In this document: one piece after another, positions 32,830 through 43,870 of the stretch | How positions within the stretch are numbered: the stretch's first letter is position 1 | How the letters are laid out: every line of letters begins with the position of its first letter | From: Hemileia vastatrix | Lineage: Eukaryota; Basidiomycota; Pucciniomycetes; Pucciniales; Zaghouaniaceae | Direction of reading: 5' to 3' | NCBI GenBank assembly: GCA_030280995.1 | Contig: JASXTE010000001.1 | Location: forward strand, 19,890,106 to 19,954,105 | DNA: 64,000 nucleotides | Program-made: the position numbers and the translations under genes | Notes under the pieces: generated by a model | The model's database searches: none | What the model was told of the DNA's origin: nothing | The model's input: the letters and a program-made list of their open reading frames with translations, nothing else

Positions 32830-34373
32830 ATGGCTGAATCTCCAGACTTTGACCCATCAGACCTTCCCTTTTTCACTGCTCCAAAGTACTATGCTTGTAA
32901 GCAGTGCATCCACATGTGCAGGCCTTGTACCTGCACTCTTCATACTCCTCAAGCCAAATTCTATAACAGAGCCTGTGATTCTTGCAACTCTAAAAAGAAT
33001 AGATGTGACAGAGACCCCAACTATCCAATACCTCTGCCTTCACCTTCACACAAATATATTTCCAGATCTCCTACCAGGTCACCAGAACTTGGACCTGCTT
33101 CTTCTTCTTTATCTTCTGCTCCTTCCAGAAGATCATGCTGTTCTATTCCAGAATCACCCCCTAAAAGACCTGCTTTATCTTCTCAATAATCTGCTTTTAT
33201 CTCAGCAAATTTGGCCAAATCAGCTCCCAGGCTGCTAGACCTTGTCCAGGCAGCCTGCCCGCCTTGCCAGAAAGCAAAAATCAGGCTCAAAACTCCCAAA
33301 TTCAGCCAGATAACAGCCAAAATACCCCATTATACACCAGCAAATCTACGCAACTACCTCCTAGTGCTCCCAGAGCAACGCATACCCACCAAATTTCTTC
33401 CCCAGACATCCCCAAAAATTCCAACAACTCTAGAAAACCTGCCAGATGACCTTCTGAAAACACCAGAGCACACAATGCTGCTTCCAAACAAAAATCTCCG
33501 GATACTTTAAGAAGAACTAACTACACCTCTTCTTTGGCCACCAATTATTCCTCTGATGATTCCCTTTCTTCTGGATCTTCATCCAGAAAATCACAATCAG
33601 CTTCCAGGTCACCTTCTACTGATCCTTCCTTCAACAACCCTGGTTCTCCACCACCAGTGTCCAACCCAACTAGGCCAAGCAATTATAATATCCACAACAA
33701 CAACAGCAGCCCTGCTGCTCCAACTAGGCCACAGAAACACCCTTCTTCTCCTTCATCTTCTCAACACCATTAAGAGAATTATCATGAGAATACATACCTC
33801 TATCTGGTTGATCCTCCTTCAAAATACATTCAGCTTTCTTCAACAGCTCAAATCCCGGCCGCTTACAAATTTGATGAGCTTCCAATCTGTAAGTACCAAA
33901 TTAATAAATCCAATTTCTTTAACAGAGAACAATTATTGATCTAATTCTTCTGTGTAGTTTGGACTTCACCTCCTGAAACTACAATTGGGATTGGCCAGTA
34001 TCTAGAAACTACCTTAACGCTGGATTATGCCAACATGAAACAACACCTAAGCATGATGTGTTCAAACATGCTTAAGGCCTTTGCTCTCCACGGTCCATTG
34101 AATGACTTTGAAAAGAATCTGAGGAAAATGCTCCTTGATGACCACTGGAAGATGTCTAGAATAATCAAGCACACCTTCCAACACTTGATCCCCGCTTCTT
34201 CCACTTCTTCCCAAAAATTACCTTCCACTCCAGTATCTGACCATTACAATCCATATACTCTTTCCAGCTGCCTACACCACAAAGAACACAGTTCTTCTTC
34301 CAATCCTAACAAAAAGCAAAAACTCCACCATAATCCGGACCAACCGCTGGAGGCTTCTTCTTCCAGACATTAA
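32830..34373 (+). pseudogene. Antisense zinc-cluster protein ORF B of A2 (broken)
   Basis: From the ATG at 32830 the protein has C23-X2-C26-X6-C33-X15-C49-X2-C52-X6-C59, with basic NSKKNR before the last cysteine and FYNRAC just before the second half, as in A1 (IYNRAC). A Ser/Pro-rich middle follows. The reading frame slips between about 33180 and 33240, and stops lie at 33447-33449 and 33771-33773. A GTAAGT..GTGTAG intron (33889-33957, phase 1) leads to the last exon (SMMCSNMLKAFALHGPLNDFEKNLRKMLLDDHWKMSRI), comparable to exon 2 of A1 ORF B. Short frames at 33211, 33264 and 33534 are pieces or shadows of this gene. Confidence 0.72.
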
Positions 34374-35695
34374 AATAAACAAGAAAGAAATTAATAAGTC
34401 ACCAAATAGAGAGAAAAATAATAATTAACAGATATATATACAAAAAAATTTGTTTTATTTTTATTTTTATTTTATTTTATATATTTTTATTTTATTTTAT
34501 TTTTTACTTTTATTTTATTTTATTTTATTTTATTTATTTATTTTAAACTACTAACATACTAAAAAAACTTGAAAATAAATAACAAAATTAACCAAAAATA
34601 TGAGAGTTGAAAAATTAAAATGAAATGAATAATAATAATAACATGAGACAAATAATAGTTACTAATGGTATCCCCCAGCCAATTTATGAGCTGATCCCCT
34701 GATACCTTACCCACATCCAAGTGCACCTTAATGTGGATACACTGTTTGATAATTTTTAAATGAATTGAAATAAAAAAATAAAGATGAAATAATTAGAAAT
34801 TGAGAAAATAATAAGAGAAAGAAAGAAAATAGCATTGCCTGGCCACTTGATGAGCCTTTCCCAACCAATGCTTGCCCACATCCAGGTGACCCTGATGTGG
34901 GAACACCATATAATATAATTTTGTGATTTTTCCCTCTTTATATCCTAATAACTCCCATAAAAAAATTAAAAGAGAAAAAAGGGAAAAAAAAAGAAAATAA
35001 TCTAAAACTACTATGTAATTTAAAAAAAATACAGCTCCATAGAAAGTCTAGTCCAAGTAAATAATCACTGGGTGGGCTCCCTCCAATAAGTAAAAATTAT
35101 GGGAGACCACCAGTGATCCACCACCAATCCATAATTGCCAAAAGAAGCCTGTCCCAAGCCAGTAAGCCAGGTTAAAGTCATAAAGAACTTGAAACCTGAA
35201 TAACAAAAACCAGAACTAGGATTCAACTAGGACAAAAAAAATACTTTAAACAGACATTCTGGGGTAACTGTTCTAAAGAGCAGCCAGCTCATCAGTTACC
35301 CCCACACTTTCCAAAATAAAATCTAGAAGCCCCCCCCTGGGTACATTCTAACAAAACACAAAATCCAACACATTAAACCAAAACCAATAAGCATGAAGAG
35401 TCCAGCACTTTAAGACCAAAAGAATTTCCAGTTTAAAGTCATAGAGGACTAAAACCTGTGAATAAAAACCAATACTAGGGTTCAACCAAATCAAGAGAAG
35501 GGGTTGGAAACAGACAATCTGGGGTAACTGTTGATAGAGCAGCCAGCCCATCAGTCACCCCCACACTTTCCAAAATAAAATCTAGAAGCCCTACCCATGG
35601 GTACCTTCTAACAAAAAGTTTCCAACAAAACAGATGCACAGAATCACCAAAATCCAAAATAAAAGAATGGTCCATAGTTTATCCTCATTGCAGAG
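34374..35695. other. Structured noncoding region between ORF B and pol of A2
   Basis: After an A/T-rich stretch with TTTTATTTTATT runs (34430-34550) come two copies of the CCAGCCAATT / CCACATCC..GATGTGG repeat (34671-34742 and 34836-34908; arms CCCACATC/GATGTGGG in the second). Next are the ATCACTGG..CCAGTGAT hairpin (35064-35117) and a repeated module made of a CAGTTTA hairpin plus a GGGGTAACTG/CAGTTACCCC hairpin (35168-35302 and 35429-35561). The same order of structures occurs in A1 at 6620-7110. No gene is supported. Confidence 0.75.
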
Positions 35696-36705
35696 TCAAT
35701 CTTCTTCACTTTTTGTGCCTCTTGGGTAAAATCTCTTCACCTGATCTGCTGCCACTCTCTTCTTTAAGACTGCGCCATCTAACTCCTCCAAAACATAAGA
35801 GCCTCCAGACACCTGAGATCTGACTCTGTAAGGTCCATTCCATCTGTCAGCAAACATCTTTCCCCACTGACTCTCCAAACTTCTATTATACACCAAAACC
35901 AAGAAACCAGGTTTCAAGGGATTCCTGAGTCTATGAGCCAGCTTCTTGTCCCAGTATCTGACTGATTAATTTCTTATCTTCATCATTCTAGAGTATGCCT
36001 TCTCTTGACATTCCTCTTTACATTCCAACTGTTGCATCCTGGAACAGAGAAAATCTTCTGTTGAGCATATATCATCCCAATCGATTCCAAGATAAGAGAC
36101 CGCTTCCAAGTCCACTGGTAGAACAGCTTTCTGCCCAAAAATTAATTCATAAGGGGAATAGCCAGTTTTCATTTTTACAGTGACCCTATCAGCAAATAAC
36201 ACCAAGGGTAAATAATTCCTCCATTTTTCAGCACTATCTCCACACATTTTCACCAAAGAATTTTTGATAACTTGATGGCCTCTTTCAACCATGCCTTCAG
36301 CTTCAGGATAATAAGGTTTAGCCACCCTGACATTAGAACCAATACTCGCCACAGCTTCTTTGAATTCAGCTCCAAACTCTGGCCCACCATCAACAGTCAC
36401 CAACTTCACCAATCCATACCTAAATACCCATTCCTTCTTCAAAAACTCTGCCACATTTTTGGCAGTCAAATTAACCAGAGGCACTGCCTCAACCCAACCA
36501 GACAAATCATCCCTAGCAACAATCAAGTATTTATACCTGCCCTCTTTGATATGAACAGCATCCACACTGACTCTTCCAAACAAAATTGTTTCACCAGTAG
36601 CATGGCCAACCTCTTTAGGTTTCAAGTGACTTCTTCTTTGACATTCTTCACAAGATTGAACTCAACCCTGCACAGCCAACTTCATACCTGGCCATTAAAA
36701 TCTAT
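35696..36705 (-). pseudogene. Integrase of A2 (broken)
   Basis: Core with VSVDAVHIKEGRYKYLI, VTVDGGPEFGAEF and YYPEAEGMVERGHQVI (DDE), then KTGYSPYELIFGQKAVLP and, after a break near 35966, the GPY/F-like module FADRWNGPYRVRSQV to the stop at 35696. In the N-terminal zinc region WPGMKLAV is followed by a TGA (about 36660) before VQSCEECQ, where A1 has Trp. The protein is closely related to the A1 integrase but better preserved in the core. It ends without a chromodomain. Confidence 0.85.
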
Positions 36706-39116
36706 CTGCTACTCTTCTATAAGTCTCCCCAAAGCCTCTATGACCAAGGTCTTCATGCAAAGACATCAAAACCAATTCTTGACCCTTTTCTGAGTCACCA
36801 CCACTTGAGGATTTGGATGTCTTCTCCTCATCAACCTCCTTCCTGACACATAAAAGCCAGGACTCTTCTTTTTGATTGTTACCCAAGTATCATCATCACA
36901 AATATCTGGCCTTTCTAAGGTTAACAGATATTCAACCATAATAAAATAAAACCCAATCTGACCCCAGGTCTCATCTTCAAAATCCAACAAAACAATATCC
37001 AAGGGTACAACCCTGTCATCAAAATCTCCTGTGTACACATGCCCAACACAACTGGCCCATCCAGGACACCAATCCCTAAACTTTGGCACCTCCTTTTTCC
37101 TCCACTGAATCTTAAGAGAATCCAGTTCACCAAAAAAAACACCATTCTCCAATTTTGAGCCATCCCAAACAACAGCCCCATCTTCATCAACAAAAACATC
37201 CTGATTACCAGAATCAAGATCAGAACCATCCAGTTTAACCTCTTGGGGGAGGTGAGAACAATCATCCAGTTTAGCCTCTTGGGGGAGGAGAGAGAAATCT
37301 TCAGCACCCTTTGCGCTGGCCCTAACCACTGGAACATCTTCATCAAATTCTTCAGAATCAGAATCATCATCTGTGGGTGGTCTTCTTGATAATCCATCTG
37401 GCATTTTAAACGTCTTACCTGGCTTGTGCACCAGGTCAAAAGAAAAACGTTGAATAAATTCCACCCACCTAGTCATTGGAGCATTTGGAAGACTAGGTGT
37501 GTTGATCATTTGGACCAGAGATTTAGCATACACCTGCATCTCAAAATTCTGCCCCCACAAAACGGTTTGTAGCTTCTTCAAAATGTTTTCTACCCCACAC
37601 AATTCCAACTTTGGCTGAGAATACCTAGATTCCACCTCATTAAAAACTACAGACTCATACATTACTGGACTGACCTTCCCAGATTTATCTTCCTGAGACA
37701 AAACAGCACCAGCAGCAATATAACTTGAGTCCACTGCCAGATAAATTTTTCCAGCTTCCCTTCCATAATCCAACTTCTGAAGAATAATATCTTCACCTAC
37801 CACCTTCTTCAATTTCTGAAAAGCCTTTTCACACTCTTCAGTCCATTCCCACTATGCATCTTTCCTGGTCAACATTCTCAAGGGTGAAGCCAACAAAGAA
37901 AAATCTTTAATAAAAACCTGATGTACACACAAACTCCCAAAAATCCCCTAACTTCAGTAGTATTTTTGGGCCTTGGCCATGACTGAATTTTATTAACTTT
38001 CTTCTTTGCCATAATCCTTCCCTCCTTACATACGGCATGACCCAGAATTTCCAGAGCAGGAACACAACAACAGAACTTTGACCCAGAAATGGTCAAACCA
38101 GCCTCTTCGATTCTAAACAATAATCTCTCTAGAGTAATTGCATATTCCCAAAAAAATATCCTTATTCCTGGAATCTCCATCAGCACTTCATTTTCATAAT
38201 CAGTGGAGGGTCCTTTAATTCCACTGTCATCAATAAAAATACCAGCATTAGTTGGAACCTCATCCTGTAAAATCCAAGCCATTTGAGCTTGATATACTGC
38301 TATTGAATTATTTGCTCCTTGAGGCAACCTAGTGAGCTGAAATCTTCCCAGAGGAGTCTCAAACGTTGTGAGTGGCTGTGAATCAGTGTGAAGTTCCCTT
38401 TCATCATATCCACCCATAATATCACCCAAACCATAACATACCCTTCCAGAACAAGCTTCCACAAAGTCCTCCGCACTTGGAAGCATCCCCGCATCCTTGA
38501 TAGTGACTCTATTCAAGGCCCTAAGATCTTGAACCACCCTCAACTTCCCATTCTGTTTCTTAACACAGAAAACCGTACTTGAGTAACTAGAAGTTGATTG
38601 TTCATACAATCCTGTCCTGAATCTTTACCTAACAATCTCCACAAAATCATCCCTAATGGCAGCTGGAATCGGAATAGGTTTGATTTGCCAAGGTTCATGA
38701 CAAACCACAGGAATCAAGTAAGTTTCCCCATAAGAGTGTTTCAACACACCCCTTTCCTCTTCAACAAATGCCACCGCTTTCTCCCTGAGCACAATAACGT
38801 GCAACAACAACTTCTTTTCCTCATCAGACAACCACCCATCAGGACCAAAATTAACAACTTTCAACCTTTCCACAGTCACCCAAGCGGTTTCCACGAAATC
38901 AGGAGGATTCTTCACCAGTGGAGTACAGTACATATCTCTTGAAAACAAAGGCCTCTTCAAAGGAGGATTCAAACCCACAGGCATAGGCTCATTGACAGGC
39001 CTAATCTTCTGCACTACCTTCTTATATTTTGCGGCTCCACCGTCAACTTGAGGGATCTTCAGAACGTCTTCACCACCAGACCTGGAACAAAAACCAAGGG
39101 TTTCCCCATTGCTCAC
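36706..39116 (-). pseudogene. Reverse transcriptase / RNase H of A2 (broken)
   Basis: The frame from 39116 holds the Pro-rich linker (NPPLKRPLFSRD, NFGPDGWLSDEEKKLLLHV), a TAA at 38622-38624, then RT (VFCVKKQNGKLRVVQDLRALNRVTIKDAG). The catalytic box IFIDDSGIKG has both Asp. A break at about 37812-37878 leads into RNase H (IYLAVDSSYIAAGAVLSQ; SRYSQPKLELCGV; VHKPGKTFKMPDGLSRRPP). An acidic linker has two in-frame PQEVKL-type peptides encoded by CAGTTTA hairpins at 37231-37252 and 37267-37288. The frame ends in the integrase His motif (HEDLGHRGFGETYRR). Confidence 0.86.
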
Positions 39117-40161
39117 ATGTGTGGCTCAGGTAATGTTTTTGAAAGGTGTAGAAGAAACCCTAGCTGTGCACAATCGGGAGGACTTACTTTTAGATCTCAA
39201 TCTCACCACTCCACAACTTTTCCACAATTCCAAATCTTCATCCTCACTTCCATCTTCCATAACTTCAAATCTTGATTCCTCTTCTGAATCACATCTTCTA
39301 AAATTATGCAGTTTATCCTCATGACAAAGGCTTAAAAATTGATCTTGAAAATCTTCTTTCTTCAAAAAATTTTTCAGTTTAACCTCATGCTGGAGGCCCA
39401 AAAATTGATCTTGATGATCTTTACAAAAATAATTCTTTTCTTCTTTTTTAATTATCTTCAGATTTTTTTCTTGCTTTTCCTCAGTTATCTTGAAATTTTT
39501 ATCTTATTTTCTTGAGTTTTCTTTCATCCTACAAAAATAACCAGGGGTTTCCCCAATGCTCACAGACGTGGCCAAGGTAATGTTTTTGAAAGGTGTAGAA
39601 GAAACCCTAGTGTTGCACAATTGGGAGGACTTACTTTTAGACCCCAATCTCACTTCTCCAAAACTTTTCCGCATATCTTTCAGTAAAGATATATAACCAA
39701 TCTTAATTTTTGAACTTGAATTAAAAATAATTGAAAATCTTGAGAGAGAACAGATACTTGATAAAAAACATGAATAATACTTGCAGAGAAGAGAAACATT
39801 AAAAAGAGAAAGTTTAAAATCCACTTGGTATATATCCAAGGGAGCTGACCTACTAAAACCTGGTATTTCCTCATCTTGGGGAGAGGTTGTAGCACTAGGG
39901 AAATCAGCCATCATTACTCTAAAAAAGACAAACTCTCACTAGAGCCTGAGCCACACTCCAAAAAACCAGAGGCGGCACCAACTTCTTTCCTTCTCCTACA
40001 ACAATCCATGCACTGGCACATTGAAGACAAGCCTGGCCTGGTCTCCCAACCATCATCTCAAGGAGATGACAACCTCATGTGAAGCCTCCTCTCATCTTCA
40101 CCAGTCAACTCCAAACTGATTCCTATGTCAAACTGATAACCAATTCTTTCCTGGAAATCCA
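39117..40161 (-). pseudogene. Protease end and linker of A2 with an internal duplication
   Basis: After a frameshift near 40180 the protease continues (GGPFLMDF, GISLELTGEDERRLHMRL), followed by the cysteine cluster MCQCMDCC near 40005-40030. The linker contains a direct duplication of about 108 bp (39098-39208 and 39546-39652), read as RVSSTPFKNIT and SKSKSS in both units. CAGTTTA hairpins at 39309-39330 and 39375-39396 encode CHEDKL and QHEVKL. No enzyme domain is recognised in the linker. Confidence 0.65.
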
Positions 40162-42294
40162 TCAAGAATGGTCCACCCAAAAAAACTTCACATTACCTTT
40201 GGCAATGTAAAAATGAACCTTTCCGGAGGCTCCACCGACATCCAGCTTTACAAATTTGGCTGTCCCAATCAACTCAGTGACATGGCCACCAATCCCTCTT
40301 AAATTTCCATTAATTCCTGTCTTGATGGGGAGGCCCAGATGAGTAGCCTCAAACAAAGAAATCAGGTTAATCTGAGAACCTGAATCCACCAATGCCCTAG
40401 CCTCCCTGCCATTCAGAGTGACATTGACATAACCCAGATGAGCAGAAAAATGAGTTTCCAAACCCTCACCAAACTTCTCGGAAGAATCACAAATGTATTC
40501 TACCTCCCCAGAAGAAACCCTTCTCCTGGTCAACAATTTTTTTTGTCTATCAGCCAGCCCAGGACTGATAGCGTACAATTCACCATAAGAAAGGGAAACC
40601 TGACCCTTATTCATTCTTTCTAGAGCAGAGTCAATAAAATTAGATTGGCCAGAAACTACTGGCCTCTAAAATTGAGCCCTTGGCTTCACTACCTTTGTCC
40701 TAGAAATCTCCTGAGGACCAGAACCACCAACAGATTTTCCATCAACAGGAATCAAACCAGAACACTCACCAACACCTCTAACTCCAGCAGGCTTTGGAAA
40801 TGAAGACAAAGGGACATCCTCATCTGAGTCAGAATCAACATCCATTGGCATTGGCTCACCATTCATGTCCAATGCACCAAAACTGGGGGGGCCAATATCA
40901 GCAATCCCCTTCTGAATCTTGTACAGCTCCTCTTTGCTGTACTTCCTCCTGGATGCACTCAGCTTAGGATCCTCCTTTGAAGCCTTAGCCTTTGGTTGGG
41001 CATGAGAACTGCTCTTAGGCTTTCCCACATTTCCAGCTTCAACATCATAGACACCAGCCAAACATTCACCACTTGACTGTCCTCCACAAGAATACAACTC
41101 CAACCCACCAAAGGAAGTAGAAAAAGAGACTTTATTAACCTCCTTCCCTTTTCCCTTTAAATCTTCATCTGCCTTAGCAGAAGACTTCCCCTGATCAGGG
41201 ATCTCCTCAAACCTTGGCCTCCTCTGATTGAGACCATTTCTTCTCATGACCAAATCAACAGGAGCCTGCCCCTCACTGGGCTTCACAAATGAGCCATCAG
41301 GGAATTTGAACACCCTGCCATCAAACTCCACCTTTCCTTCTGACACATCTCTGTTCAGAGCCCAACAATCATTGGACTTGTGCCCCCTCCTGCTGCAATA
41401 AGAGAAGACCCAAGGATCACTCCTACCAGCACTCCTGTCAAAATCTCTAGGCTGAGAAGGAGCCCTACTGACCCTCTTGGCCTCCTGCACAAAGATATGT
41501 AGCTGTTTTGTCAGATCAGCCAACTGCTCCACCACTGGGTCCCTCTCCTGCTTGGGAACCTCCACCATATTCTTCTCTTCCTTCTTCACCCTACTCTCAT
41601 CTTCAGCCAGAGCCTCACTGACTTTTGTGACATACTTGGCACACCCCTCTTGATAGGTGTCCACAGCCAACAGCTTCAAATGGGCCTCCACAGCCTCCTT
41701 CAATTTTTCCAAGGCAGGCAACTTCTATTCCCCATTAGAAAGAGTCTTCATCAAGTATTTCCTTGACAACTCCCTCAACACATCCATCCTGACATCTCTA
41801 GCCAGGGCAGACCAAAAAACATCTTTGGAAGCATTTTCATGTGCCAGCTCCTCCACTTCCACCAAATATTCTACCACAGGATCAAATTTCAGCAGAAACT
41901 TCCTGTTACTGAGTAAGTTACCAACACCACAATAAGACTGCCATTCACTGACAACCTTTTTCAGATCCACCATAGTGAACCTGAAACCCCATCTATCCAC
42001 CATCTCCCTGCACAGAAACTTCCAATCCCTCTTCTTGTAGCCAGACATGGCCACAATCTCTTTCTCCACTGCCCTATCACCAATGAAGAAAATGATCTGC
42101 TTCACCATGTCCAGGTAAGAAGCACCATCCACACCAGCAGCAGTTTCATATTTCTCCAGAAACCACTTCACATCTTCACCATTAAACTTGGTACCATCCC
42201 AAGTTTTGATTCTAACACACTCCCTAACCATCACAGCAGGAGGACCTTCCCCCCCACTGAAAGTCACCACAGGAATAGATGAACCAGAAGCCAT
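40162..42294 (-). pseudogene. Gag-protease polyprotein of A2 (two stops)
   Basis: One frame from the ATG at 42294 to 40162, interrupted by stops at 41722-41724 (A1 has Gln) and 40663-40665 (A1 has Glu). The capsid-like part contains IKTWDGTKFNGEDVKWFLEKYE. The zinc knuckle reads FSYCSRRGHKSNDC, with Phe in place of the first Cys but His kept, the converse of A1. The protease has ARALVDSGSQINLIS with its catalytic Asp and GINGNLRGIGGHVTELIG. Gag and protease share one frame in this family. A frame break near 40180 ends the frame. Confidence 0.85.
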
Positions 42295-42369
42295 TCTCCC
42301 AGACCAAAATCACCAGAAAAGACCAACCAAAGACAAAAGAGATTCCAAAGAACTAGCAGGTCCTAAATA

Positions 42370-42384
42370 CCATTTTGGGCCCCA
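42370..42384 (-). promoter_or_regulatory. Primer binding site of A2
   Basis: TGGGGCCCAAAATGG on the element strand, four bases inside the 5' LTR. It resembles the A1 site (TGGCGCCCAACATGG) with three changes. Confidence 0.6.
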
Positions 42385-42388
42385 GAAA

Positions 42389-43470
42389 TTTAGACAATCC
42401 TATAGTACTAGCTATAGGCCTTGACCAAGGGAGTTGGAGAAAAACCAGAGAGAAAATCTCCTTCCCCTTTATAAAAAGATAAGTGAGATTTACCTGCTAC
42501 AGTGAATTGGTTCCTGTTGTTAAAAGCCCCTTTCACAATACACTTGACTCCCTGATCAGCCAAGAAAGTAGTCTCCAGACAGACTACCAAACCAAAGAAC
42601 TTAAATGTAGACCAATGTCCACACCAGAGAAAGCAAAGATACTTGATGTAGGTTGCAAATCCACACCAGAGACAGCAATAATACTTGATATAGCTTGCAA
42701 GACTACACCATAGAAAACAGTTGCCAAAGTTGAGTTAAATGAAGAACTAACCTTGCAACAAACAAAGCCAATTGTGGCCAGAAAACAGTGAAAACTAAGT
42801 GAGGAACAAGTATATCACCTCCGGATGGTTGTATGATAATTAAGGTTGCCCCAAACTGTCTTATTCACTATATACACACAGACCACTATCTAAGAGCCCA
42901 TGCACACCAACGAATTTGGCGTTTCTGAGTGCCAAATTTCATAAAAACCCTCTAGAAACGCTTCCAAACCTTCTAGCACCAAGGCAAAAGGTTTGTCCGA
43001 CGTCAGGATTCCCGCCTGAGGTGGCAGGACCGCCCTGAAGCCAGAAAAACACCCAAAATACTTAGAAAAATAAACTACGACTACTAAAACCTTTAAAACA
43101 CATAATTAAGCTACAACAACATTGTGACATGAAACATAGAGAAAAATTAGCCCATTTCAATGGTACTAAGCACTTAACCCTAAGACTTAAGGTTAGCCCA
43201 TAAAACGCAAAAAACAAAGTTAAACAGCCATCTTTTAAATTGAAAAATGAGAAATAATCCCTCAAATACTTAGAATATGAGAAATGTCAACAAGACATAA
43301 AATATAGAGAAAAACTGGGGCTATCAAATTGTAATATCCACATCCCCGCAGTCCCAATATTTGCCGAATAATTCCAGAAAAACACCCAATTATTAAACAA
43401 TGCCATTTAAGACATATCAAAACAACGCCAAACAGACCAACAAAGGGCTGGGCCAATGTTGTAAGACACA
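42389..43470 (-). repeat. 5' LTR of A2
   Basis: Pairs with 21303-21370 plus 30517-31530. The interior end reads TTTAGACAATCC where the other copy has TGTAGACAATCC, one change in the terminal dinucleotide. Several substitutions cluster near 42500-42560; the rest is almost identical. Confidence 0.88.
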
Positions 43471-43870
43471 ACGCATCTTTTTAGTACTCTCTGTTATTTT
43501 TAATTTCTTATTTTGGAAGTATCTTTTCTCTCACACCCTTGTATGTAGTCTTCTTAACTATGTGTGCTCTCTCTCCTTTTTGCCTATGAAAGGCCTACCA
43601 CTTTGTGCTGTTTTGATTCATTCCTTACAAACTTACTATTTATTATATACATTTAAAACCAACTCTATTACTACTATTACTTATTTACTATTTAAATTTG
43701 CATAATTTAAATCCTTACAAGTAATAATAATAATACTCCTTACCTTTTACTTGAGTAATAAAAAACAAAAGATAAAAGTTATTTACCTGCTTTGAAATTC
43801 TTGAGTTCTCCACCTTTCACTGCCATTAGACCACTGTTAGTACCTTCTAGATTATCAGGTCCCATTGACA
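43471..43870 (+). repeat. 5' LTR of B3, second part
   Basis: Continues 21302 and aligns with 59313-59705. The TATA box of the 3' copy (TATAAAAGG, 59421-59429) is TATGAAAGG here (about 43585-43593). Ends CCATTGACA at 43870. Confidence 0.88.

Larger units (their letters stand above)
21303..43470 (-). mobile_element. Element A2, Ty3/Gypsy family A, interrupted by B1
   Basis: About 13 kb without B1, on the minus strand, with the same plan as A1 but a different LTR subfamily: 5' LTR 42389-43470, primer site, gag-protease, RT/RNase H, integrase, antisense ORF B and ORF A, polypurine tract 31531-31543, 3' LTR (31530-30517 and 21370-21303). GACAC stands at 21298-21302 and again at 43465-43469. This would be the target duplication if the LTR ended at 43464, but comparison with the copy ending CCACA at 31530 places the LTR end at 43470, so this border is uncertain by six bases. 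Catalytic residues of protease and RT are kept, but several stops interrupt the frames. Confidence 0.88.

Noticed and set aside
43465..43469. GACAC as certain target-site duplication of A2
   Set aside because: It matches the left flank, but comparison with the 3' LTR copy puts these bases inside the LTR end, so the match may be coincidence.
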